A DNA stretch of 64,000 bases from Cryomorpha sp963836915. GTDB taxonomy: Bacteria; Bacteroidota; Bacteroidia; Flavobacteriales_D; Cryomorphaceae. Each line of letters opens with the position of its first letter. The stretch's first letter is position 1. The stretch covers positions 4,030,001 to 4,094,000 of the forward strand of contig CAWILH010000002.1 in NCBI GenBank assembly GCA_963836915.1, written 5' to 3'. Below are positions 36,332-44,316 of this stretch, in pieces. The notes under the pieces are model-generated. The model saw only the letters and a list, made by a program, of their open reading frames with translations. It was not told where the DNA came from and ran no database searches. The position numbers and the translations under genes are program-made.

Positions 36332-37110
36332 GTGTGAGTCCCTTATGGGCTAGGGTCGTGCTTCGAAACATTAGCAAGTCGCAAGGTTGCGACTCGTGAG
36401 GGTAGGACTGAAGGGGGCGGAGCGTTTAGAAAATGTCCAGTGGACATTTTGAGCGAACGAGCCAGCCTGCAGGGGAGACTGCAAAGCTCGGTACGGACGA
36501 ACAGGAACCGCATATGAGGCTTAATTGTACGGGTAAGTAACCACATCATTACAACGCCCAAAGAGTAGAAAAGTACAGTTAAGTAGATGCGGCAGCGACT
36601 GAGTGAATGTAAATGCCATTACCTGGGGAGGTCTCCGTAATCACGAGTTGATAGAGCGGAGAAGTCAGCAGAGGTCATAGTATCTGTTGGAAGCGAGCCG
36701 CAAAAGAAATGCGGAGGACTCACGGGTAGTGAAAGACTGAATGTTGAGTAGATTGAAATTCAATAAGGAGGTTTAAGCTTCGATTTTACTAGCCTTATTC
36801 TAAAGTAATGAAAAGTCCGGATCGGTTTAAAGAGCGTTCCGGATATGCTCAGCAAACCGCCGTATACGAGATCCGCTTGGCCTGTCCTGAGCTTGACGAA
36901 GGGTACGGTGGTGTGAGAGGCGCACGCCGCTCCTAATTAGTGTCTGTCAATACAGTCCGCTATCTGCCTTGCACTTATTCTAAAAACAGTCTTTGACAAA
37001 TGTCAACTCCTTGATTTTTAGAACTGCGCGCGTGTTGCTATCGAACTCTTTGATCCAGCCACCCGACTGTATTGACAGACTCTAATTAGGGGCGGAGCCT
37101 TCTATTCGAT
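36332..37110 (+). ncRNA. Group II intron ribozyme, degenerate and without reverse transcriptase
   Basis: The 5' end GTGTGAGTCCC fits the group II consensus GUGYG; the domain I-III region follows (for example CGAAACATTAGCAAGTCGC, GAGGGTAGGACTGAAG), then GAAGTCAGCAGAGGTCATAG, which in Bacteroidota introns lies just before the maturase gene. That gene is absent: only about 130 bases separate this from domain V. Domain V reads GCCGTATACGAGATCCG ... TACGGTGGTGTGAGAGG with about 28 foreign bases in its terminal loop (36876-36903, containing CCTGTCCTGAGCTTG). Domain VI (CCGCTCCTAATTAGGGGCGG when rejoined) is split by a 141-bp MITE. The end is probably ATTCGAT at 37110. It cannot splice or move as it stands; recognition is by consensus, not by a covariance search. 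Confidence 0.72.
36941..37081. mobile_element. 141-bp MITE inserted in domain VI of the intron
   Basis: The ends are inverted repeats of at least 16 bp: GTCTGTCAATACAGTC at the left and GACTGTATTGACAGAC at the right. The 8-bp palindrome CTAATTAG is present on both sides (36933-36940 and 37082-37089) as target duplication; removing the element and one copy restores the domain VI stem. It encodes nothing. Length, inverted ends and 8-bp duplication fit a MITE mobilised by an IS with 8-bp duplications, such as IS1595 or IS66-like elements; the autonomous partner is not identified. Confidence 0.8.
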
Positions 37111-37244
37111 TGTGCGTAGGCTTTACTGTTTTCATTCAATGTTTAATTTAATTATAGGGTTATCCATTTAGATGGCGAATTTATGCCTGACGTACATAGG
37201 TTACGTTGCCAGCTCGTAAAATTGTCGAAAAAAATATCGTTAAC

Positions 37245-37997
37245 ATGAAGCTATTAAAAGAAATCAGCAGGAAGAAGTTCAGGGAACAGTTCGGCACTAA
37301 AGAACTGTGCCTAAAGCACTTGGCTAACCAAAAATGGTCTGGCGGGTATCTATGCCGCAAATGCAGCGGGGAGTCGTACATCCAGGGCAAACAGCCCCAT
37401 TCCCGCAGGTGCAAAATGTACAGCTACGATGAATCGCCGACGGCACACACCTTTTTCCATAAGCTGAAGTTTGGCACGGACGACGCTTTTGAGATGCTCC
37501 ACGACATTGCCACCAGCAAAAAAGGGGCGAGCAGCATCTGGCTCGGCGAACGGCACGAGGTCAGGCAGACCACCGCGTGGCTTTTCCGCCAAAAGGCGCA
37601 GGCCGCCATGAAAAGCAGTGAAAAACACCCGCTCGACGGCGAAGTGCATGTGGACGAATTCGAGATCGGGACGCCGAAAAAAGGGGAACAGGGACGGATC
37701 AAGTCGGAAAAGAAAATGCGGGTGGTGATAGCGCTCGAATACAGGCGGGGCAAGTGCGGGCGCGGTTACGCAAGGGTGATAGAAGACTACAGCGCCGAGT
37801 CGTTGCGCTCCATTTTTGAAGACCACATCAGCCCGGGCGCGAAAGTGCTTGCTGACGGCTGGACGGGCTACAAACCTTTGAAAGAAAGCCATCGTTTGCT
37901 CCGCCAAAGGCTCTCGGACAAATGCAGGAACTTCCCTATGGTGCACAACCAGATCAGGAATTTCAAGGTAAGCCCCCGACCAACTACACCTCTATAA
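37245..37997 (+). pseudogene. IS1595 family transposase (ISXO2-like), 3' end lost
   Basis: Starts at MKLLKEISRKKFREQFGT, has the zinc-ribbon region (YLCRKCSGESYIQG ... HSRRCKMY) and most of the ISXO2-like DDE domain (HVDEFEIGTPKKGEQGR, VLADGWTGYKPLKE, MVHNQIRNFK). At 37967 the frame runs into the left end of an IS66 element and stops 10 codons later, so the C-terminal catalytic part is missing. The element's left terminus may be GGGTTATCCATT at 37157. The missing 3' part is not found on the far side of the IS66, so this is not a simple insertion. Confidence 0.85.
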
Positions 37998-39651
37998 TCC
38001 CGGATGATTGTTGTATGGCTTGAGCTCTGGCAGCTTAAGGTTTTGGGGAAAGAGCTCATAGAGTTTATTGACCCTGTGATCGGCTATACAGTGTAGCACT
38101 TCGGTAAGCCAAGCCATTGGCTCCACCCCGTGGAGTTTACAGGTTCCCGTGAAGGTGTAGAACATCGCTGATCGTTTGGCCCCGTTATGCGATCCGGCGA
38201 AGAGGTGGTTTTTACGTCCGAGCGCATTGGGCCGGATGGTATTTTACTCGTGGAGTAATTCTTTTTAATGGGTACTCGTGAGCACTTCGTGGTTCGATCA
38301 GGTTATTGTCGATGAGCAGTTCTCCATTGTAGAGATAGTTCAGGAGGCTGTCCCACGAGTTGACGGCATAATTAAATGCCTTGCCGATGGGACTTTTAGG
38401 CAATACGTGCTTGTTTTCCCTGGCTATCCACTTACCCAGTCCGTTGATGATGGGCAGCGACTTTTCCAGGCGTATGGTCTTTCTATGCCCGGTACTCCAC
38501 TCTTTTGCTTCCCGCTCAATGGCATAGAGCTGCTGTATCTGTCCAAGCGCATATTCTGCACGTTCCCTGTCCTGGTCGCGTGACTGCTCGAAGTACCTGC
38601 GCGCATGCGCCCAGCATGCCAGGTGCACGATTTCTTCCTTCTCTGCATATGCATGGTAGACGCTGTAGCCGTCGGTCTGTAAATAGCCTTTGTAATTGTC
38701 AAGCATTTTCTGGGGGCCTTGCTTCCCACGGCCCCTTTGGTAGTCGAAGACCACCATACGTTTGGGCGGTGCGTGGTACACCCAGTAATATCCAAGGTGG
38801 CACTTGCCCTTTTTGCTTTTGTCGAGCACCCGGGTGGGGGTCTCATCTACCTGAAGGTACCCGTCGAGCCTTACCACATCTGCCATGGCTTCATAAAGGG
38901 GTTCGAGCAGGGCGCCCAACTTCGCCACCCAACCATCTATAGTGGATGGGGCGATCTGTATGCCTGCCCGCTTGAAGATCTGCTGCTGACGGTACAGCGG
39001 CAGGTGGTCTACATACTTGTTGATCAGAATGGAGCTGAGCAAGGCATTTCCCGCGAGGCATTTTTCGATGGGCCTTGAAGGCATATCCCCTATGAGTATG
39101 CCCTGGCCATCGGGCAGGGCGTACTTGTTACGTATCCATACCAGCTTGAAAAAGCGGGCAGGTGCCAGTTCCAATATCTCTGTGCGCTCTTCACCTATTT
39201 TCACCATGCCTTCCACGGGCATTGCGGGCTCTATCACCACTTCGTGCACTGGCATGTCTTCGGGCAGGCGGTTGCGGCCTTTGTGGCCCTGGTTTTTTGC
39301 GCGGGTGTAGGTGATGGTTTCCTTTACCGTCTTTTCACTATCGGCGTGCCCTGTTTTGGCAGCCAGTTCGGCAAAGGGCAAGTCCAGCTGATTGGCAATA
39401 ACCATATTCTCGGCCAGGAACCGTTCGCTTTTGGTGCCGTAGTGAAGGCGTCGAAGCCGGTTGATCATATCTTCCATCTGGGCGATCATCGCTTCTGAAC
39501 GGGAGAGCTGCCCGTCTTTTTTTGATAGGGCAGCATCCATTTCGAGCGCAGACTTATCCTGGCGGACAATCAACTCGATGAGTTGCTCTTTTGACAGGTT
39601 TCCAAGCTCCGTTCCCATAGGCTGAAGATAGTATGAAAGCCCCGTGCCCAC
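37992..39651 (-). pseudogene. tnpC: IS66 transposase TnpC, interrupted by a 49-bp insertion
   Basis: The frame from 39651 has the usual IS66 parts: N-terminal coiled coil (LSKEQLIELIVRQDKSALEMD), zinc-binding/linker region, DDE domain (LQVDETPTRVLDKSKKGKCHL, LQTDGYSVYHAYAEK, HLACWAHARRYFEQS, DNNLIE). Right after DNNLIE, 49 bases (38244-38292) are inserted; they contain TTACTC-CAC-GAGTAA and a second CACGAGTA. The frame then ends at 38212. Without the insert the gene continues (NTIRPNALGRKNHLFAG ... ) to a stop at 37992. The missing part includes the final catalytic region, so the protein is inactive. Confidence 0.85.
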
Positions 39652-39680
39652 CGGTTTTTCATCCGGTTTTAATCAACATT

Positions 39681-40031
39681 TCAATGGGATAAATACCGTC
39701 TTCTTTTCTTGGTTTTTTCGAAGTCGATCCCACGTAAAATCATGTACAGTTCTTCGGTCAAGAGCTCACTGTTGGGTGCGTTCAGCCGGGCGGTCGGCCT
39801 TTTGAACGTACCCCTTTCCAAGCGCTTGTAGAATACCGCCAGCCCGTCGCCATCCCAGTACAGTACTTTGATCAGGGTGCGCCCACCGTTGATAAAAACG
39901 TAAAGGTGCCCCGCGATGGGATCGAGCCCCATGTCCTGGCGCACCAGACCGGATAGACCATTAAAACCTTTGCGCATGTCGCAGGGCTTTCCGAACAGGA
40001 AGACTTTGACCGGCCGCTCCAGTCCCAGCAT
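39681..40031 (-). CDS. tnpB: IS66 accessory protein TnpB (Orf2)
   Basis: A 116-residue protein with the conserved start (VKVFLFGKPCDMRKGFNGLSG), GHLYVFINGGRTLIKVLYWDGDG and RLERGTFKRP of IS66 Orf2. It is required for transposition of IS66 elements; its biochemical role is not settled. Intact here although its partner TnpC is broken. Confidence 0.92.
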   Translation of the reverse strand: MLGLERPVKVFLFGKPCDMRKGFNGLSGLVRQDMGLDPIAGHLYVFINGGRTLIKVLYWDGDGLAVFYKRLERGTFKRPTARLNAPNSELLTEELYMILRGIDFEKTKKRRRYLSH

Positions 40032-40298
40032 CAGCCGAATACAGTGATACGCATGCCAGAGGCAGTGGTAAGCTCAAGCACTCTCAGGAGCGGCACCAGA
40101 AGCCGCACCGGTGAGGACCAGTTCCCGGAAGTGGCTTTCAGCCGGAAATTCCGATCCAGCAAAGTGGTCACGGTATTTATTGCACCAATAATCGAATTTT
40201 GGCCGCTTGATCTGCCGGTCAACCAAGAAGGTTTTCTTGGTGACGCCGCTGTTTTTCCACTCAGAGACCAGGGCAAACATTTCTTCTTGTAATTGCAT
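40031..40298 (-). pseudogene. tnpA: IS66 TnpA (Orf1), probably frameshifted
   Basis: The frame from 40298 (MQLQEEMFALVSEWKNSGVTK, FDYWCNKYRDHF) is the start of IS66 TnpA, a small helix-turn-helix protein. It stops at 40074. The typical C-terminal end (TTASGMRITVFG) appears in the next frame and ends at 40031, overlapping the tnpB start. One indel near 40080-40140 would join the two. Confidence 0.7.
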
Positions 40299-40365
40299 TG
40301 TAGTTTTTTCCCAAAGATTGTGGTATGGGATGAAGAAGACAAGATGTACTTGGTCGGGGGCTTAC

Positions 40366-40726
40366 ACCGTGATGACCTTTGGGCAGCGTGGCCCTCCACA
40401 AGGATGGAAGAAGTTACTAAAGAATGATTGTCAGCCATAAAGGAGCCTTGCAATACGCGAGACAGAACGGCTATGCCCCAATGCTACGTATAGAGCCGGA
40501 AAATAGACTCAAAACGCTCCAATACAACGAAATTGGCCTAAGACATACATCAAATTGAGAAAATCGGGTTCAATATCCAGGATGAACCACAGGCAAGTCA
40601 GCCGGAAAATCAAAAAAAACAAACCAACAAACCATCGCTTTCCCCATAGAAAGCACCGGATCCGTCAACAGAATATTCATCCCTAGCCTGTCGGCGGGAC
40701 GAATACTTAGTTATTGTGCGTTCGCC
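40366..40726. other. Unassigned stretch between IS66 and the cassette array
   Basis: Neither strand has a convincing gene. It does not contain the missing 3' part of the IS1595 transposase nor a clear attC-like palindrome. Close to its end, ACGCACAAT (minus strand, about 40720) could be the decayed closing box of the first cassette. Confidence 0.4.
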
Positions 40727-40744
40727 TTTTTTATTTTTAAAGTA

Positions 40745-41473
40745 TCAGGTCGCAATTACAAAAGTAAATAGCGCTCCGATGAATGCTAATATATAGATCA
40801 AATAAAATGCTGTAGTTAGTATGAGTGTCCATTTATATTGGTTCGCACCTGTATTCGGATTTTTTAATTTCTCTAAATACTTTTCTTTATTTTTCCCAAA
40901 AAATTTTGAATACGTGTTTGCAATAAAATCAAGAGCTAGATCAATGTCCTTTTGCGCAAATTCCACCAATTTTAAGTAGTAATCAACAACACTATTGTAA
41001 AGCACAGTTTTTGCCGAATGGTCAACTTCATCATATGCTTGTTGTAAATATGATAGGTCATCACCTGTTCCTTTATAAACTTTCTTCACTAATTCTGTGA
41101 AATTTTCATTACCTGTCAATTGTGATTCTGTATCCATCATTTTAAGATTGGAAAATGCAATATCAATTCCTCTAATAGTATTGTTGAGTACAACAAAGAA
41201 ATAGAGGTAAAGACTACGGTAAATGATTCCACTTGTCACAGATATAGTCAACAGCAGCAATATCGGCCTTAATAAATCAGGTGAGATTGTCTTTTGAATA
41301 TCAGCAATATTGTTCGCAAAAATGGAAATACCACCGATCGAAAGACCGATTATCCACAATGAAATATTGTCCGACTTCTCAAAGACATACTTGAGTAAAT
41401 CCTTACTTTCCTTGTTCGAAGTTCGAAAAATCTCTCTTAATTGGTCGAAAGGTCTGTTAATAGTGTTTGACAT
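40745..41473 (-). CDS. Cassette-borne membrane protein of unknown family
   Basis: A 242-residue protein with three likely membrane helices: about 35-55 (ISLWIIGLSIGGISIFAN), 70-96 (ILLLLTISVTSGIIYRSLYLY) and 215-241 (LILTTAFYLIYILAFIGALF), with a helical cytoplasmic or periplasmic stretch of about 120 residues between. No motif is recognised. It is the most distal unit of the array; its opening box is GTTGAGCGCC (41517-41526), 44 bases before the ATG. AT-rich relative to the core genes, so recently acquired. A stress or phage-defence role is possible but nothing in the sequence shows it. Confidence 0.75.
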   Translation of the reverse strand: MSNTINRPFDQLREIFRTSNKESKDLLKYVFEKSDNISLWIIGLSIGGISIFANNIADIQKTISPDLLRPILLLLTISVTSGIIYRSLYLYFFVVLNNTIRGIDIAFSNLKMMDTESQLTGNENFTELVKKVYKGTGDDLSYLQQAYDEVDHSAKTVLYNSVVDYYLKLVEFAQKDIDLALDFIANTYSKFFGKNKEKYLEKLKNPNTGANQYKWTLILTTAFYLIYILAFIGALFTFVIAT

Positions 41474-41515
41474 TTTATCCTATTGGGTCAATATTTCTAA
41501 GGCCGTCTTTTCAGG

Positions 41516-41590
41516 TGGCGCTCAACGTATGGGTGATATGCAGCGGACGCAGCGATAGCAAGTCTGATCTCATATCACTTGTTGTCGGTA
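41516..41590 (-). other. attC-like site of the restriction-modification cassette
   Basis: On the minus strand: closing box TACCGACAAC (41590-41581), stem arm AAGTGATATGA, an inner arm region GCTATCGCTGCG, partner arm TGCATATCACC, then GTTGAGCGCC opening the next cassette. Length about 75 nt. The closing box matches the opening box at the other end of the restriction-modification unit (44172-44181). Confidence 0.72.
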
Positions 41591-41606
41591 GTGACCCTTT
41601 TTTGTG

Positions 41607-42218
41607 CTACGGTTCGATTCCAACTAAGACTAAGGGAACAGCGGGAACACCCCTTCCTTGTCTAGCTAAATCATATAGGGCTCCTTCATAGTAGCCAGGA
41701 CCAGATGACATTTCCGTTTGCATACTTTTCATTGGAAGAATCTCTATTCCTACGTCAATTGTATCGCCAACGTAAAAGGCTAAATGCTTTACAAATAAAT
41801 CATAAGCAATGAAACTATACTTTCCAAATTGAACTTCAACAGCAACCCTATTCTTGACGAAATCTGTTTGATTGTATGAATAGATTGCTCTCCTACCTTC
41901 CGCTTCAATTAATTCTTTTTGTTCATTTGGAGGAAGATGCATTGTTTTACCAATCAATTTATAGTTGTCAGTAACCCAGTAACTAGTTCTACTTTCAAAC
42001 CAATCCAATTTCTCGAAATCTACTTTAATTCTTTTGTTCAAGTCGACAGGGCTATATAACATTTTACCTTTCATCGTCTTTTCTTTACTTACTTTGAGTC
42101 GGTATAGTTCTGCATCTATTGCTTGAATTATTCCTTCCATTTCATCCCACATTTGTTTTTGATGGTATTGTATCCATTCAAATCCGTTCAAGTGGGAATA
42201 CATTGCTCCTATTTTCAT
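41607..42218 (-). CDS. BglII-like type II restriction endonuclease
   Basis: A 203-residue nuclease resembling R.BglII (PF09195). The catalytic cluster is D...E-V-Q: TDFVKNRVAVEVQFGKYSF, corresponding to the D-x(8)-E-V-Q of BglII, and the later SSGPGYYEGALYDL with VPAVPLVLVGI aligns with the BglII region SSLYYEQAQNQL...VPIRLVGL. Recognition of a site with a GATC core would fit the family, but specificity cannot be read from sequence. Its ATG overlaps the stop of the methyltransferase by 4 bases. Third gene of a C-M-R operon. Confidence 0.82.
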   Translation of the reverse strand: MKIGAMYSHLNGFEWIQYHQKQMWDEMEGIIQAIDAELYRLKVSKEKTMKGKMLYSPVDLNKRIKVDFEKLDWFESRTSYWVTDNYKLIGKTMHLPPNEQKELIEAEGRRAIYSYNQTDFVKNRVAVEVQFGKYSFIAYDLFVKHLAFYVGDTIDVGIEILPMKSMQTEMSSGPGYYEGALYDLARQGRGVPAVPLVLVGIEP

Positions 42219-43780
42219 TTATTAAATATTCTTGAATTAAGTGTGGAAAGAAAATAAAAACCTGTAAGAATACTTTTCTTATTTTCTTCTATTTTTTTAT
42301 TTGATTCTTGAGTAATTGCGGTCACCAAATCAGAGTCCAAATTTTCAAGATTAGCTTCTTCTAGAATTTGCTCTGCACAATTTCCAACCTCATCAAGGAA
42401 ATTGAATACGTCATTGTTTAGTTCAGAAGCTGTCCAAAGTTTTTGAAGTTTCGTAGATTTATAATCAGAATATATGGATGTAATCTTATCTATCGACACA
42501 TTAAATACTTCGTTTTTTGTACTATTTAAAATATGGCTTAAAGCCTTCTTAACATCACCATTTAAAGTAACCTCCTTTATGTTTTTAGAGTTTCCATGAA
42601 AAAATTTGAATGACCATGGAATCCCTTCAGCCTTAGGATCATTAGAAAGCTCAAATCGAACGCCACTTCCATATCTTAAATTTGGTACAGCAAATTTGAA
42701 TTTTCTTGTTGCAGGAAATTTTCTCTTTGGTAAGCCAAGGTTAGAATCCTTACCCACGAATGAAGGTTGAGAATGATAGTAGCTTGAGCTTTTAGGGCTT
42801 TTTAATAATTTTAAAGGAACCTCTAACATACTTTGGAAAATGTAATATGTTAATATTGGTGGAACTGCATTTCCTATCATTTTGAATTTTGCATTTAATG
42901 TTCTTCCATAAAATTGATATGTAATTGGAAACCCTTGTACGACTCCTCTTTCCCTGACGGTTAATCTTCTAAAGCCTCTCTTTGCTTTTACAATTATACT
43001 TTCTCTTGAAACTCTTGTACATGTAGCTGTCACTGTCCGGCTAGGGCGATTTAGCTTATCAGGGAAAGACATGTTATTGTATATGGGATGATAAGTTTTT
43101 GCATCTTTATTAATTCGCTCTTCTTGCGGTGTTAAAGATGCTTCATTTTCTAATTCGGTAATTTCATTTCTATTAATCTCATATCCATAGTTTGGGTCTG
43201 TGATTGTTTCCTTGCTTAAAGAACCTAGCACGTCACCAAGAGTGACCTGTGTGATTTTCATTTTGTATGAGTCGAATAGTTCTACAGGAAAATTACCTGC
43301 AATCATTCTCTTTCTATTCTGCGGCACTCCATAGTCAGCTGAGTCGACTACTTTTATAACTTTTACAAGATGTTTGAATTTATGAAGAGCTCCTCCCTTT
43401 TCAATCTGCTTTTCAAGTATTCCAGCAACTCTTGGAACATTTTCCATAGCCCAATATTTAGGTTTCAAATAATCTACTATTTCAAGAAATTTAGTTATGT
43501 CGACAAGACCATCACTGATATCTCCATTTCCCCCTTTATTAGCATAGGAAAATTGTGTGCAAGGTGGGCTTCCGACTACAAAGTCAATTTTTTCTTCATA
43601 TGATAAATGTTTGATGTCAATTTTTCTTATATCAATCTCTTTATGTCTCGTTTCAAAATTGAAATTATGTGTTTGATTTGCCTCATGCCACCATTCGTAC
43701 GATGCGACATTATTAATATTTGAAAGCTTCATTCCAAGAGTCCATCCTCCTATACCACTATATAAATCTATTGAGTTCAT
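42215..43780 (-). CDS. DNA (cytosine-5) methyltransferase
   Basis: A 521-residue modification enzyme. Motif I is DLYSGIGGWTLGM, motif IV GSPPCTQFS with the catalytic cysteine, motif VI ENVPRV, motif VIII region around TATCTRVSRES, motif IX-X RGVVQGFP and MIGNAVPP. About 190 residues follow the normal end (from 330), rich in lysine and asparagine and without a known domain; they may help target recognition or protect against the partner nuclease. Overlaps of 4 bases on both sides put it between the controller and the endonuclease. BglII itself is paired with an N4-methyltransferase, so this R/M pairing is unusual. Confidence 0.93.
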   Translation of the reverse strand: MNSIDLYSGIGGWTLGMKLSNINNVASYEWWHEANQTHNFNFETRHKEIDIRKIDIKHLSYEEKIDFVVGSPPCTQFSYANKGGNGDISDGLVDITKFLEIVDYLKPKYWAMENVPRVAGILEKQIEKGGALHKFKHLVKVIKVVDSADYGVPQNRKRMIAGNFPVELFDSYKMKITQVTLGDVLGSLSKETITDPNYGYEINRNEITELENEASLTPQEERINKDAKTYHPIYNNMSFPDKLNRPSRTVTATCTRVSRESIIVKAKRGFRRLTVRERGVVQGFPITYQFYGRTLNAKFKMIGNAVPPILTYYIFQSMLEVPLKLLKSPKSSSYYHSQPSFVGKDSNLGLPKRKFPATRKFKFAVPNLRYGSGVRFELSNDPKAEGIPWSFKFFHGNSKNIKEVTLNGDVKKALSHILNSTKNEVFNVSIDKITSIYSDYKSTKLQKLWTASELNNDVFNFLDEVGNCAEQILEEANLENLDSDLVTAITQESNKKIEENKKSILTGFYFLSTLNSRIFNK

Positions 43781-44091
43781 ATTTGACTTTGTTTCTTGTT
43801 GTTTAGTTTTTGATAAGTAACTTGTTCCTCGGCTACAATCAAAGCATTAGATGGATTCGAAATATCTTGCAGCATATCATAGATCTTAGTTCCCATCCAA
43901 CAAGCTTCTAGTTCTACAAAATCTGCATTTAGGGTTGCGGCTAATTCCACTACTTGGTTTTTCGTAGCATGACGCTGACAATTTTCTATTTTAGATATCG
44001 TTGACGTGTCTACTTTAAGTGAAGCTGCGAGCTCTCTAATAATCATCCCTTTTGCTTCTCGAAGGAACCTTATTTTTTCACCAAAATTCAT
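43777..44091 (-). CDS. XRE family regulator, putative controller (C) protein
   Basis: A 104-residue protein with an N-terminal helix-turn-helix (KIRFLREAKGMIIRELAASL, VDTSTISKIENCQRHATK) of the Xre/Cro type and a C-terminal tail that may mediate dimers. C proteins time the expression of restriction enzymes after entry of the operon into a new host. It is first in the operon and overlaps the methyltransferase start by 4 bases. The 90-base leader between the cassette boundary and this ATG is where the operon's promoter and C-box would lie; no box was identified. Confidence 0.85.
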   Translation of the reverse strand: MNFGEKIRFLREAKGMIIRELAASLKVDTSTISKIENCQRHATKNQVVELAATLNADFVELEACWMGTKIYDMLQDISNPSNALIVAEEQVTYQKLNNKKQSQI

Positions 44092-44171
44092 GTTGCGTTA
44101 TTTTGTCATGGCAAATATAGGCAAACGACTTACATTTATTGCTATGTGATGGTTTTCTTTTTAGCTTTTCA

Positions 44172-44308
44172 TTACCGACAACGTTTTGCATATGGCTTGT
44201 GGCGGTTTCGAAGCACTTTCCTGTCCACCGAAACCAAAGCTGGCTACGGAGCGAAAACCTTGCTGGCAGCCGTTTACCCGCCATAAGCTATATGCGTTGT
44301 TGTGCCAC
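44172..44308 (-). other. attC-like site of the lipoprotein cassette
   Basis: On the minus strand: GTGGCACAAC, arm ACGCATATAGCTTATGGCGG, a central region of about 65 nt with GTTTTCGCTCCGTAGCC and GGTTTCGGTGG, arm CCGCCACAAGCCATATGC, then GTTGTCGGTA. Long arms pair with scattered mismatches and bulges, as in long attC sites such as the Vibrio repeats. Its inner part is related to the site at 47622-47757 (shared TTCGAAGCACTT). Confidence 0.75.
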
Positions 44309-44316
44309 GTATTTTT

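Larger units (their letters stand above)
37968..40365 (-). mobile_element. IS66 family element, inactivated
   Basis: Bounded by terminal inverted repeats GTAAGCCCCCGACCAA (left: ...GACCAACTACA; right on the opposite strand: ...GACCAAGTACA). Genes tnpA, tnpB and tnpC lie in order on the minus strand. No 8-bp target duplication is seen (ATTTCAAG left, ACCGTGAT right), so one flank was probably rearranged or deleted after insertion. Confidence 0.9.

Noticed and set aside
37350..37946. 198-codon minus-strand frame opposite the IS1595 transposase
   Set aside because: It is the antisense shadow of a clear DDE transposase.
40031..40453. 140-codon frame covering the IS66 right end
   Set aside because: It crosses the terminal inverted repeat and reads tnpA in the wrong frame except for its last residues.
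41607..41640. tRNA-like GGTTCGATTCC
   Set aside because: It lies in the 3' end of the nuclease gene and no acceptor or anticodon stem can be formed around it.
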